Of a stretch of 40,597 nt of DNA, positions 9,042-24,000 are shown piece after piece; within the stretch, counting starts at the first letter, position 1; every line of letters starts with the position of its first letter. The notes under the pieces are model-generated. The model searched no databases, was not told the origin of the DNA, and saw only the letters and a list, made by a program, of their open reading frames with translations. A program made the translations under genes and the position numbers. Origin of the DNA: Nemertoderma westbladi (lineage: Eukaryota > Xenacoelomorpha > Nemertodermatida > Nemertodermatidae); contig JAUCBJ010007973.1 of NCBI GenBank assembly GCA_032718475.1, positions 1 through 40,597 of the forward strand, written 5' to 3'.

Positions 9042-12000
9042 CTGAGAAAAAAAAGAGAATTCCGCTATAAAAAATATCTTTGATTGACTTGAGGACATAA
9101 CATTCCTTGAGAATAAACAATATAAATATTTTGTGTCAACATACCTACCAGTCCTCGCCCAAAAGTCGACAATTCCTCATCGCTATTTTGTCAGAAAAAC
9201 CAACATTTTGTTAATTACAACAGTTCCATATTGAAAACTTTCACAATAAATATTTACAGTTTGAAATATACGGTCTAATACAATTACAAACATATACTTA
9301 CTGCGATACGTAGCTCTGGAGATCAGCTGGTTCAAAGTCATCCTTAGCGGTGGATAATCTAATCGATAAAAAATATACGAATTAATTTAATTATTTACGA
9401 AAAAAATCTATTAGTACACGGCTCCCGTCTATGACATGGGATATTATAAAAAATTTAGTTCCAGTTAAATAACTGGGTGCCAATCTTGGTATAGAAGTCG
9501 GTCCCACCCCTACCATCGGGTAGCAGCTATCGAAAGAGGAGCCTTTGGGTCGCCTGCTTCACGAAACGGTTGTACTGGTTTTTTAGATTCCTCTAAAAAA
9601 TAGCAACAGAGAAAATTGCCATAGCCATAGCACATTACTGTAATGCTAAATGTATAACGTATAAAACAGTTTCAGTGTATGGTACGGACCTTGGAGTTAG
9701 TTTACCACTGGATGGAGTCGCTGGGTGGTTGCTCGTCATTCGTTCCAAGAAGTTATCGAAATCTCTCCAGGTGATGTTGTTGTGTAAAGTTTCGAGATCA
9801 GTGAGTCCGTGCATCATATGGGAAGCCTCAACAACTAAAATAACGATCGTAATCTTATAATTTAACTTCCTTTTTTTTCCATGATTGCATCTCTCTCAAT
9901 GTCACAGCTATTTACTATGTCGGCTGTTTACTAAGTTGTCCTGTCTAATAGTCATTGTTTGTAGCTTGTTATCACCTCATTTTCCTGAATTATCTTACAT
10001 AATATAATATCGCCGGTTTTGTTTGGCCGAGTTTTAATTTTACATTTGGTTACATTAAATTCAATTTGTCAGCCGTGAGACAATAAAATGGACAAAACAC
10101 TGGCCGTGGCGGGTTTAAAAACAACAATTTCAAAATAAACAATTTGCAAATAACAATTGAATATAATTTTGGTGGTTGTCTGCACAGGAAGAAGCACCTT
10201 TCTAAAGAAAATATTTAACCTTGGGTGCATAAGTAAAAGAGTGGAACCTCAACAACAATGAGCTATTAATTCCTTTGTTAACAACAATCATAATCCATAC
10301 ATTACCTTTGGACATAAAGGTGAGAGCAAAACACAGATAAACAATTCATGAAATGTGCGTTGGGGAGGGATGCTTTCATGTCGTCGGTGTTTGGACTAAG
10401 AAAACATGTAAATAGTCACGGCATGAAATACTGTATGTTCAATCATTCGATGGAAGTAAATGTTTCAGCAAAACTTTTAATTCAATCAATTTTTAATACA
10501 TTTGGTTGCGATTAACAGAACTGATTTCTCAACAAATGGATCTAATTGGAAAAAATTAATTCCTTATACACAACGGTGATAGCTGATAGCTAATGTACGT
10601 AGAAAGTTTATAGAGGATTCCAAGGAATACGTCCAAAAGGGCGCGTTCTACTCTAACGACTTGGGGGATATTAAGCGGAAAGATCACTGGGTTTGGTGAT
10701 ACATTCGCCACGCCATTGACATATGCGGCGCTGCGGCGAGAAACATCCAGCGAAACTTCCTTTGTCGCAAAGAATTCGGCGTTAAAAACGCGATGGATTC
10801 CTCTAAAGCCAATGAGTTACTATCAAGTACAGTTTTGTTTTGGGTGAAGACGACAACTTTGGCAATAAGATCTTTACCATCAGAAACAAAGTCTACCACA
10901 AAACACAAAGCGAAACGTCTGCTTTTATTCATCTTTGAGGAAATCGACGAGGTCTCGATATTGGCGGTGGTAATCGATGGGGATTAACAGCTTCGATTTG
11001 CCTTTGTTCAGGTTTATAGTAAAACTGCCACAAGAGTTTCTATCCAGAGCGGTCGGCTTATATTCTTATAAGTGAAATGCCGTCAGTATTCGCGACAATG
11101 TGGAGGTTATTCGTGAAGCCAATTGTAGGTAAACGCTGCGCGCAAAGTATCAGGTTAGTGGCTGAATTGGAGCTCGTAGAGTATGTGGACCTCGGAAACA
11201 TGAATGGGCGGCTCAAAAGCTGAAGCTCAAAAGCGCGTTGCGCGCGAAAGATAAATGACTCTGAATAACTTCGTTAATAAAGGAAAAACAATTTACAAAC
11301 TACAGTCAAGTCTTATGTTGTGGTGTATTATGTCTTGTAATGTCTGTAAAGCCTACAGTACTCATCATTGGTTACATGTTTAACTGCGGTGAAACTGGTG
11401 AAATATCGCCCGAGAGGCCGAGACACTTTCTTAATGCTTGTTTCTAAAAATTGAAAGCAAAAAGGATTCTGGAAGAGTACTTACCCCCGGCGCGTTTTGG
11501 CATTTCGGCTAGAAGTTCCTCTGAGAAATATTCCAGGAGGTTGGGCGCAGAGCAGGACAGATTGAGGGCGTATAGGGGATGTAGGTTGCCACTACCCTCA
11601 CTGCGACGCACTGTAAATACAATATACGGGGGTATCAGCTTGGATGAGTGACAATACCGAGTAATGTTTAATGGCTACCAATTAAAGTCACCAAAAATTG
11701 ATGTAAATTTCAACAAAAAAATTATTTTACACCAAACTAAATAATGTGACCGTGAATGATAAAAAAATTATTCAACCCCAAATAAAATTATTCCAACACC
11801 AAAATAAATTTTTCAACACCAAAAACAATTATTCAACACCAAAACCAATTATTCAATACCAAAATAAATAAATGCTCCCCAAAACCAATTATTAGCATCA
11901 AAATAAATGACAAAACCCCGAAAATAATTACAAATTTTCCCAAAACAAATACATTTTGCCCAAAATAAATACATTTTCGCCCAAAACAAAACATTTTCCC

Positions 12001-15000
12001 CCAAAACAAATACATTATCGCCCAATATAAATACATAATCCCCCAAATTAAATACTACTGCAGCAATTAATAGGCGTAGCACTTCCAGGAAGTTAGACAA
12101 AAAACTGCAGTAATACTGAAACCTAATAACAGTACTGCTATATAATACTGAAACCTAATATGGCATAGGCCATAGGCAATAACAGATAAGCAATATAGGC
12201 CTAGAGGTACGAATACCGTAACTGAAGCATAGCAACTGGATGCCCAATGCGTAGTTAATATAAAATATTTGGTGCTGGAATAATTTTTTAGGTTGACAAG
12301 TAATTATTTTTGGGGGATGAATAATTGTTTTCAATAATTGTTTTTGGGGGAAGAATAATTGTTTTTTTTGGGGAATCAATAATTGTTTTTGGGGGATGAA
12401 TAATTGTTTTTGGGGGATGAATATTGTTTTTGGGGGATGAATATTGTTTTTGGGGGATGAATAATTGTTTTTGGTGAGAGGGATATTCAAAATTGGGGGA
12501 TGTGAATTGGTGCTACAAAAAAATATATTTGGTGCAAAATAATTTATTTTGGTGTTAAATCATCTAATTTGGGGTGGCATTCAATTAGTGGCGATGTTTA
12601 ATAACTTGGGCGATGAGATTTATTCCATGTTAATGAGCCGAACGAGTGATTTTCTAATATTCATTTATTTGGTTGGTATGCTAAGTTAATTGACCTGATG
12701 TAAATAATAAATTGATATTCAAAAATTCACAAACACATTATTTTTTAAGTTTTAAAAATATAATTTTCGATAGGATAAATTACATTTAATTATAATATAT
12801 ATCAAGAGGATTAATTAAAAAAAACAAGCATGTTTAATTAAAACAAGCATGGGCATTCAATAGCATGCTAACACACAACTAAATATAAATTAATGATAGG
12901 ATAATGTCCTTTGATTATACTATCTGATGCTTTAATATAATGTTGTCTAGGACTAGTATTGATGGTAATTAGTGGCCCTGATTAATAATTAATGAACTTA
13001 TTACGAGATAAAGGCTATTTATCATATGGCCGCTCATTATCAAATAATTAACATTTTCGTAGACTAATGAACGCTTGGAAAATATAGGCAAAACTATTGA
13101 TTTAAATAACTTGATTGACAAAATTATATGGCGAAGTTTTATAATCGCAAGTATTAATTTAAAAAAAAATGCTTTAACATGCTGATGGTAGCGCCAACAC
13201 CCATTGGCTTAGGGATAACATGCGTATGGATTCGAAATTTATATTCTTAAGCCCCGTTTCCACAATGTCACCAGCGGTAATTAATAGTATCAACTACATA
13301 GATGAAGAGGAACACTATGGTGAAAAGTAGTTTCATTTTAAGGGAAAAAAAAATTTATTTTTAAGACGATTTTAATGGTTGTAATCTGGAGGTCAGCCGA
13401 GGAGTCACGTAGAAACGGAACTTAAGATCTCAAGATAAATAAACCGACCGCTTGTTTCTCCTTCCGCTGGTTTACCGGATTGAACCTCGGAATCTTTCTC
13501 CCCTTCCGAGTCGCTCATCTCCGCAGATTCCGGCGAGGTTTGCGCGTTCGGCGAGACTCCGGGCGTTCGGACTACCTCCGGGATGAGTCGTCGCACTCGC
13601 GTCGTCGTGGCAACCTGGCTCGGCGTCCCGACAACCCGACTCGGCGTCCCGACAACCCGGCTCGGTGTCCCGACAACCCGGATCGGAGCCGCGGCTACCC
13701 GAGCCGAACCGAAGCCCCGCAGTCGGACCGCCGACCTCCGTGACGGACTTCCCGAACCGTAGCCTCGCTTCGAAGTACGGATCCGGGCGGGAGTCAGCAG
13801 CATAGAAACCGGAAAGCTTTTACGGGAACTCGTAGGCAACTGGAGGGGAATAAGTTAACTCGTAAAAGGTAACATTTATTTACTCCAAAGTCTTTAAACC
13901 TTTCCCAGAACTCTAAGAACATTCCCAAGAATAATTTTCAACTCGAACACATTTATCGGAATGGACTAGGCCTAAGTCAATCCGTATCTTTTCAATCTCA
14001 TACCATTCATATATTATTTTTTAATATTAGTCTTCCTCAATATTAAACGAAGGCGGCAGATGAGTAATAGCATTGCCTACATGCATGGCATGGCCTTTAA
14101 GTAGGCCATGGTAATAGTAACCTCTATGAACCCACGGCCCCGCCGCCCCACCCCTAATAAAATCGGATTGAATTGAATGATGGATTAGATTGAATTGAAT
14201 CAAGTTTGACATTCCTATTTCATCCCGGGTGAGTCAAAATTTTCATTTTCGCGTTTAAAAACTTTAGCTACAAACACTTCAAAAAATTGTCTCCGTCGAT
14301 ATAACAATTATTCTTCTTCGTTATAGATATTTGTTGATCTCGTCCGATTTGGAATCCTTGTACGAATTAATCACGGCAATCACAAATAATAATAATAATA
14401 TCCGTGGTGCCACTGCTGTGGAAATAAAATGCTTGTAGCAAAAGTTTGGAAGTTTCGGGAAATCAAACTATAACCAGCCGGTTAAATCGGCTGTGATTGG
14501 CTAATTACTGATCTGACGTCACAACACGGTGCCGCAACTCAGTAGAATAGTTTGTTGTTGCTTACCGGGACTTCATTAAGTTTGGTGAAGATACACATTA
14601 TTTAATAGTAAGTGGCACCCAACTTAATGAAGTAAGTAAGCAACTACAAACTTTTGCACAGCAATAACGCAACGCTGTGTGCATAAAGTGTAAGAGGTAA
14701 TTTGGAAATTGCAAACAGCATTTTATCAACGTTAAATTAATTTAGGTATCAAAAGACGCGCAAGATTCTCCACTTTCTATTGATATACAGGAGCGAAATA
14801 ATTGAGATTTACTGTGTATTTGAAGTAAACTTAAAATAAAAGGTTAAATATAAGGTAGCATCGACTTGTGACGTCAGATCTGCATTCTGCAATAGCCAAC
14901 CACAGCCGACTTTCAATAAGACTTCGCGCACTTACTTAAACCTGTGTTTTAAAACCGTGTAAACAGTTTGCTTGTGTTTAGTTTAACACGCCAGGGCACT

Positions 15001-18000
15001 TTGTTACCCCTTTTTTCAATTGTATCTGATGCCCAAACAATATTTTCTCACACCAACCCTATTATGTACTGTATAAGCATGGGTTAGTACGGCATACAGG
15101 TACACTAATTAAAACATAAGCAAGCAGCTATTAGGAAAACTCCAAAAATTAACCACTATAATAGCTAAGCGAAGCAAACGGAGGCAGAACATTTTGTTAC
15201 AAAATTAGCAGTAAATAAATTAAAACAAAGCAGTATAGCCACTGAATGAACGAAAAATGATAGCAGAAGAGATAACCTGCTGACTTTGGACTGTCTCTTA
15301 GCAACAGATAACAATGACGACGGCTATATGCCACTGGAAATAGGAGTAGTTCAATTAATGTCTCCATGGAGTCTAGGCAGGGTGACTAATCACTCAAGGT
15401 ATTTATAAAGTTATTTTGATTCCAAACAGGTATTTGTTTAGGCAACCAACGCCAGCTGATATATTAGTTAACTAAATCTATTGTCATTTTTGAACCACAA
15501 ATTATAATACCATTTCCTGGGCTAGCTTGTTTCCATGACAATGATGACTCATCAGTGACGTCAGCATAACCAAAGGATCTACGTCGGGATGATGGCAGAC
15601 TGCGGCCAGACTGTTAATAGGTGAAAATACAAATAATTAAAGGGCTACGAGCAATAAACAATTAAGGTTTGGGTAAAAAAAAATCACATAAAAAATAACT
15701 TAACTAAACACTTTCATATAGGCCCTACATATTTTTGAGGTTGTAAACAATAATCACATAAGGCTCGCCCCACGATAGAAAAACAGGAAATACAAGTTAT
15801 AGAAGAAAGTTATTTTTGAAACTTTATGAAATTATGAAGAAAAGAATACTGAATAAAATTGTATTCTTAAATTGTTACTTTTCGCTCGAGTATACCCCAA
15901 AATCGGGAGAAAAAGGGTCTCCCTAGGGAATGAAATAACCCGTAGGATTGGTTGAATTTACTTTTTCCCGGTGAAAAAGGTAACATAAATTATTTTTGGT
16001 GGAATTTCTTAAATTTTATTACATTTGTTTTAAGAGCATCGAAGTAGAAAAGGTTTGCACGTAATTTTTGAGCAAAATTCATGCGTACACCCAAAAGTTG
16101 TTGCCACTTTAGTGTCTGCAAGGCGTTTATTAGATTATTAAATTATTTAACATTGAGTTAGGCAGCATCGGGAGTTAAAGTGTACAATAATTTGAATCGC
16201 AGTAACTATGGAAGCAATATAGTAAAATACTACAGTTCAATTTATTTTACTTTACTATATCGCTCTATCATTTAATTAAGAATCGCAGGCATTAAGCAAG
16301 AAAAAGTAGACATTTAAGAAGAAAACTACGTTATACAAGGGAAAAAAACGTAGATAATTTTTTCAATATTTTCTCGAGTTTGACCCTTTATTAACCGGTA
16401 TAATGCCCGGAGATTGGTGAAAAAAAGTACAACTTTTTACTACATTTTTTTCAATGTAATACGTAAATTTATTCTTAAATTAGTACTTTTTTTTGTTGCT
16501 CAATAATTACTATAACACTTAAACTGGTAGAGACACATATTTGTGTTTTCAGAATACAGTGTTGACTTGGTCATGTATATATTTCGTTGTTGTATTGACT
16601 TGGTAAAAACACAAATATGTGTTTACACTTTTATGTCACGAGCTGGTCTAACCATTTTAGAAACTACGTTTCGAGTTGGTATGAACACAAATTTGTGTTT
16701 CAGTAAGTATTGTCTGTCTTGGTGAGATGTTTTGTATGAGTTTTATCCCACTTGGTCAGCGTTTTTCTTTGGATATTATAATTATTTAGATGTTTATGTA
16801 CAAAAATCTTTCTATTAAAATAAGGAGAAAATTGTTTTTTTTTTATTGTATTGATGTATTTTACATTAAATACAATATTAAACAGTTTAACATTTAAGAC
16901 AGGCAGTAACAGTTTTAATCAGTTAGATAAACAGTTAATCAGAGTCAGAGTTAATGTGGCTATCATCTGTTTATTATCATAAATAAGTTTCTCAAATTTG
17001 ATAACATGAATCGAATGAATACCGGAGTAGAAAAGTTTTCCACATCATAAAAAAATATCCATCCAAATAATGATGGTAGTTAAAAGAGTAAAATATAGTT
17101 ATTTTCTTCCACAGTGGGTCTAGCAATCCGATGATACTAAAAGGAAGTAACGAAGAACCATTTATATAAGTTTGTGGGGTGTGGGAATATTGCAGCCGAA
17201 GTCTTGAGATTCAGTTATTGTTATACTGTGAAGCATACCTGTGGGAAAACCTAATGTGTGGGCGTTGGGGATGCCAAACTGGCGGATATGAGGTATCGGA
17301 AGAAAGCCCATAAGCAGGGCTATCTAGTAGTGGTAATCCTTTGTTCATCCGAGATAATGTTAAAATACGGCCATTACTTAAACTTTTCTATATTTTAGAA
17401 TCTTTCTCACACCACTGTTTCTGCCATAGTGGGCGATTCGAGATGATTCAACTACCATTGTGTAGCTCTACATTCAAGCGATTGAATGGCGGTAATGATA
17501 AACCCATAGGGATTCATTAAGTAGTAGTATTATAAGAATACGTAAAATATGTCTAAAACATAAAAAAAGCGTCACCACCAATTGGATAGCCGCTCAGGCA
17601 AACACATATTTGTGTTCTTACCAACTCGGAGAACGTCAATCGATGTTTTCCCACCAGTTAGCGTACATTCACATAAAACACAAATTTGTGTTTCTACCAA
17701 GTCGAAACAAAAGTAAATGAAGACGCTGACCAGTTTAAGTGTTAATAAACGGTAGAACGAAACAGTGTTCCAAAATAAATTGAACTGTATATGTATTAAA
17801 TAAAAAAAGAATAATTCTTCTCAATAGGCACACAAACTATTATCATTTTGGATGATAATTATTAGTAAAATAATTTGTCGGGGAAAATAATAAGCAGCTC
17901 GTCATCATTAATAATTGTGACATCCTACACACAAAACAAGATTTCCCCGTTTGAAAAAAAGTGTTGTAAGCTTTCAATTTCACATACCACTCTAAATAAA

Positions 18001-21000
18001 TATCACTAAAAATTTAAAATTTCATTGTGTCCCGCAAATAGTAATAGGGGCCATTCTTACGTGCGTGGCAAAACCGCTTAGTTGATGATTAAGAACACGA
18101 GTTATGCGCCGTATAAGAGTTTTCGAAACCGCCGTGTTCGTCGAGCCACGAAGACTAGGTGAGCTTTGGCGCAGTGGTATAATTAGTGGACCGGACCGTG
18201 CCAATAATAGCCAGATCTACTAATTGTACTGAACTACGCAAAAGACCATCTATAAACATCGTGATGTGCGAATGTCACTACGTACGTGTCCTTCGTGACT
18301 GCTAAGTGACCAACATCAGGGTAATGAATTCTTGGAATGGATGAGTTTCCATTGGCGGACTCTAGCGTAGTTGTGACGAATCTCTCTCGTTCCAGAATAT
18401 CTCCGCAAAGGCTAAATCCGAACGGGTTAGCATAAACAAATATATGGGTAAATCACTTAATCAGTAATGAATCAGTTATAGGGAATAATAGGTTAATTTC
18501 AACAAGATCAAAACGTAAGTTCTCTTATAAAAAACAAAAAGAGATGAAGTGGTATGCCCGCGCTAGTGGTCTAAGATGTAACATAACGGATGGGTGTTGA
18601 ATATCAATGAAATATAAGGTCTAAAACACTAGCAAGGTAATTTACATTACGTCTATATTTAACATACCGCAAACAAGCTAACAGTAAGTTAGCTTGGATA
18701 GAAAATGCCGTTATCTAATTCTTATAAACCTAGGGTTATATTTCGTGTATTATAATTTGATCATGATCAGTACCGGTTAGGAATGAAGTAGGATAAGAAA
18801 AGTTTAATATTTATCAATTAGCCAGGCTTATATAGTGTAGTACTATAAATAATAATATTTAACTAATTAGAATTTCTAGTAACACCAACCTGGGATCTAA
18901 GGTTCGATGACCGAGGGGTGGTGGCTGACCGGGTGTTCTTGTCAAGAGATCTTCTTAGCGAGAGTGGGGATCTGTTGAACTTGGATTGGTGCTGGCGGGA
19001 TGGCTGCTCGTGTAGTACAGAGTCGGCAACCAACGACCGGTCGCGATGTACCTGGGACCCGGACCCACCCTGGACCCGTTTAACACCCTCACTAGAACGA
19101 CGGATAGACTTATCCTGTGTCATCGAGGACTGTTTAATGACGTCACTGGGTATTGAATTGGAACTAGACGCTTTTGGTTTAGAGAAAGATGTCGCTTTTT
19201 TATTATTGTTTGTTTGACATGCAGATCTCGACCTCGCTGGTTGAGCGCTGCAAGTTCTACTGGATTCAGTTTGAGAACCCGAACTAGTTTCTGATTGAGT
19301 ACAAATATGTGTGGCTTTAGTTTGAGGGCAAGTTTTACTGGTTTCTGTTTGCGCTAAAATGGTTGTGGCTTCTCTTTGTGCACAAGTGTTAGTGGTTTCA
19401 GTTTCAGTATACGGTATACCGCTTACTGTTTGAGAACAAACTTTTTTAGTTTCGGTTTGAGCACAAGATCCAGTTGCTTCAGTTAGTCCACAAATTGTAG
19501 TGGTTTCGGTTTGAAGACAATTAATAGTGGCTTCTCTTTGCGCGGCTGTTGAACAAATTGTTTCGATTCGAGAACAAGAAACACAGACTCCTAATCCTGC
19601 GCTCGCGACATCAGCTTTTAGTGTAGGATTTGCAGTAGATCCTGTTTGCCCTTCAACGCCAATGGCGCCCGGATGTTTAGCAATTACGTCGTTAATAACC
19701 GCGTCTGGCACCATCTCCGACAATGTCGGTTCAGACTGCGTGGATTCCAGCTTTAAGTGAGAACCGGTAATATTAATCCTCTGACGAGAAATATTAGTAT
19801 TGGAAGAATGCAAGTCTGAGACGCAACCCCCATCGACGAGACCACCGGAATCAGTTGGAGTTGAATCCGATACGCAATTAACGGGTTGGGTGCCGGTTGT
19901 CACTGTCGTTGTGGTTGTTGTTGCTGTTGTTGAAAGAGTTGTTACTCTTGCTGTTGATGCTGTCGTTGTCGTTGATATGGTAGTAGATAAGTTAGCCTTC
20001 AAATCGTTGCCCTACAAAAAAAAACGATTAAAATAAAGTATTGTAGGTGGTGTGTTAGGTTGAATGAAATAACGAAACCTGTAGCGCTTCAACCCCGAGA
20101 TACTCACGTTCAACCCCTAGCAACTCAGCTTCAACCCATAGGAACTCACATTCAACTCCTAGGAATTCACCTCCAACCCCTAGGAACTCACCTTCAACAA
20201 CTACTAGGAACTCACCTTCAACAACTACTAGGAACTCACCTTCAACAACTACTAGGAACTCACCTTCAACCCCTAGGAACTCACCTTCAACCCCTAGGAA
20301 CTCACCTTCAACCCCTAGCGACTCACCTTCAACCCCTAGGAACTCACCGTCAATCCCTAGGAACTCACCCTCAACCCCTAGGAACTCACCTTCAACCCCT
20401 AGGAACTCACCTTCAACCCCTAGTAACTCACCTTCAACAACTCCTAGGAACTCACCTTCAACCTATAGGAACTCACCTTCAAAAACCCCTAGGAACTCAC
20501 GTTCAATCCCTAGAAACAGACCTTCAACTCCTAGGAACTCACCTCCGACCACTAGGAACTCACCTTCAACCCCTAGGAACTCACCTTCAACCCCTAGGAA
20601 CTCACCTTCAACAACCCCTAGGAACTCACGTTCAATCCCTAGAAACTCACCTTCATCTCCTCGGAATTCACCTTCAACTCCTAGGAACTCACCTCCGACC
20701 ACTAGGAACTCACCTTCAACCCCTAGGAACTCACCTTCAACCCCTAGGAACTCACCTTCAAACCCTAGGAACTCACCCTCAACCCCTAGGAACTCACCTT
20801 CAACCCCTAGGAACTCACCTTCAACCCCTAGGAACTCACGTTAAATAACCCCTAGAAACTCACCCTCAACCCCTAGGAACTCACCTTCAACCCCTAGGAA
20901 CTCACCTTCAACCCCTAGGAACTCACGTTCAAAAACCCCTAGAAACTCACCATCAACCCCTAGGAACTCACCTTCAACCCCTAGGAACTCACCTTCAACA

Positions 21001-24000
21001 ACTACTAGGAACTCACCTTCAACCCCTAGGAACTCACCTTCAACCCCTAGCGACTCACCTTCAACCCCTAGGAACTCACCTTCAATCCATAGGAACTCAC
21101 CCTCAACCCCTAGGAACTCACCTTCAACCCCTAGTAACTCACCTTCAACAACTCCTAGGAACTCACCTTCAACCCATAGGAACTCACTTTCAAAAACCCC
21201 TAGGAACTCACATTCAATCCCTAGAAACAGACCTTCAACTCCTAGGAACTCACCTTCAACTCCCATGAACTCACCTTCAACCCCTAGGAACTCACCTTCA
21301 ACCCATAGGAACTCACCTTCAACAACCCCTAGGAACTCACGTTCAATCCCTAGAAACTCACCTTCAACTCCTAGGAACTCACCTTCAACTCCTAGGAACT
21401 CACCTCCGACCACTAGGAACTCTCCTTCAACCTCTAGGAACTCACCTTCAACCCCTAGGAACTCACCTTCAACAACCCCTAGGAACTCACGTTGAATCCC
21501 TAGAAACTCACCTTCAACTCCTAGGAACTCACCTTCAACTCCTAGCAACTCACCTCCGACCACTAGGAACTCACCTTCAACCCCTAGGAACTCACCTTCA
21601 AACCCTAGGAACTCACCCTCAACACCTAGGAACTCACCTTCAACCCCTAGGAACTCACCTTCAACCCCTAGGAACTCACGTTCAATAACCCCTAGAAACT
21701 CACCCTCAACCCCTAGGAACTCACCTTCAACCCCTAGGAACTCACCTTCAACCCCTAGGAACTCACGTTCAATAACCCCTAGAAACTCACCATCAACCCC
21801 TACGAACTCACCTTCAACCCCTAGGAACTCACCTTCAACAACTCCTAGGAACTCACCTTCAACCCCTAGGATTCACCTTCAACCCTAGGAACTCGCATTC
21901 AACCCCTAGGAACTCACCTTCAACAACTCCTAGGAACTCACCTTCAACCCCTAGGAACTCACCCTCAACCCCTAGGAACTCGCATTCAACCCCTAGGATT
22001 CACCTTCAACCACTAGGAACTCACCCTCAATCCCTAGGAACTCACCTTCAACCCCTAGGAAATTACCTTCAACCCCTAGGAACTCGCATTCAACCCCTAG
22101 GAACTCGCATTCAACCCCTAGGAACTCGCATTCAACCCCTAGGAACTCGCATTCAACCCCTAGGAACTCACCTTCAAGAACTCCTAGGAACTCACCTTCA
22201 ACCCCTAGGAACTCCCCCCAACCCCTAGGAACTCGCATTCAACCCCTAGGATTCACCTTCAATCCCTAGGAACTCACCCTCAACCCCTAGGAACTCACCC
22301 ACAACCCCTAGGAACTCACCTTCAACCCCTAGGAACTCACCTTCAACCCCTAGGAACTCGCATTCAACCCCTAGGATTCACCTTCAACCCCTAGGAACTC
22401 CCCCTCAACTCCTAGGAACTCACCCTCAACCCCTAGGAACTCGCATTCAACCCCTAGGGTTCACCCTCAACCCCTAGGAACTCACCCTCAACCCCTAGGA
22501 ACTCACCCTCAACCCCTAGGAACTCGCATTCAACCCCTAGGATTCACATTCAACCCCTAGGAACTCACCTTCAACCCCTCGGAACTCACCTTCAACCCCT
22601 AGGAACTGACCCTCAATCCCCAGGAACTCACCCTCAACCCCTAGGATTCACCTTCAACCCCTAGGATTCACCCTCAACCCCTAGGAACTCACCCTCAACC
22701 CATAGGAACTCACCTTCAACCCCTAGGAACTCACCTTCAACCCCTAGGAACTCACCTTCAACCCCTAGGAACTCACCCTCAACCCCAAGGAATTCACCTT
22801 CAACCCCTAGGAAGTCACCTTCAACCTACAGGAACTCACCTTCAACCCCTAGGAACTCACCTCCAACAACTCCTAGGAACTCACCTTAAACCCCTAGGAA
22901 ATCACCTTCAACCCCTAGGAACTCACCTTCAACCCCTAGGAACTCACCTTCAACCACTAGGAAATCACCCTCAATCCCTAGGAACTCGCATTCAACCACT
23001 AGGAAATCACCCTCAATCCCTAGGAACCCACCCTCAACCCTTAGAAACTCACCTTCAACCCCTAGGATCTCACCCTCAATCCCTAGGAACTCACCCTCAA
23101 CCCCTAGGAACTCACCCTCAATCCCTAGGAACTCACCTTCAATCCCTAGGAACTCACCCTCAACCCCTAGGAACTCACCCTCAACCCCTAGGAACTCACC
23201 CACAACCCCTAGGAACTCACCTTCAACCCCTAGGAACTCACCTTCAACCCCTAGGAACTCACCTTCAACCCCTAGGAACTCGCATTCAACCCCTGGGATT
23301 CACCTTCAACCCCTAGGAACTCCCCCTCAACTCCTAGGAACTCACCCTCGACCCCTAGGAACTCGCATTCAACCCCTAGGATTCACCTTCAACCCCTAGG
23401 AACTCACCCTCAACCCCTAGGAACTCACCCTCAACCCCTAGGAACTCGCATTCAACCCCTAGGATTCACATTCAACCCCTAGGAACTCACCTTCAACCCC
23501 TAGGAACTCACCTTCAACCCCTAGGAACTGACCCTCAATCCCCAGGAACTCACCCTCAACCCCTAGGATTCACCTTCAACCCCTAGGATTCACCCTCAAC
23601 CCCTAGGAACTCACCCTCAACCCATAGGAACTCACCTTCAACCCCTAGGAACTCACCTTCAACCCCTAGGAACTCACCTTCAACCCCTAGGAACTCACCC
23701 TCAACCCCTAGGAATTCACCTTCAACCCCTAGGAAGTCACCTTCAACCTACAGGAACTCATCTTCAACCCCTAGGAACTCACCTCCAACAACTCCTAGGA
23801 ACTCACCTTAAACCCCTAGGAAATCACCTTCAACCCTTAGGAACTCACCTTCAACCCCTAGGAACTCACCTTCAACCACTAGGAAATCACCCTCAATCCC
23901 TAGGAACTCGCATTCAACCACTAGGAAATCACCCTCAATCCCTAGGAACCCACCCTCAACCCTTAGAAACTCACCTTCAACCCCTAGGATCTCACCCTCA

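Noticed and set aside
18161-18240. tRNA or U4 snRNA gene
   Set aside because: Only the first about 17 bases fit; no cloverleaf, B-box or U4 stem-loop follows.
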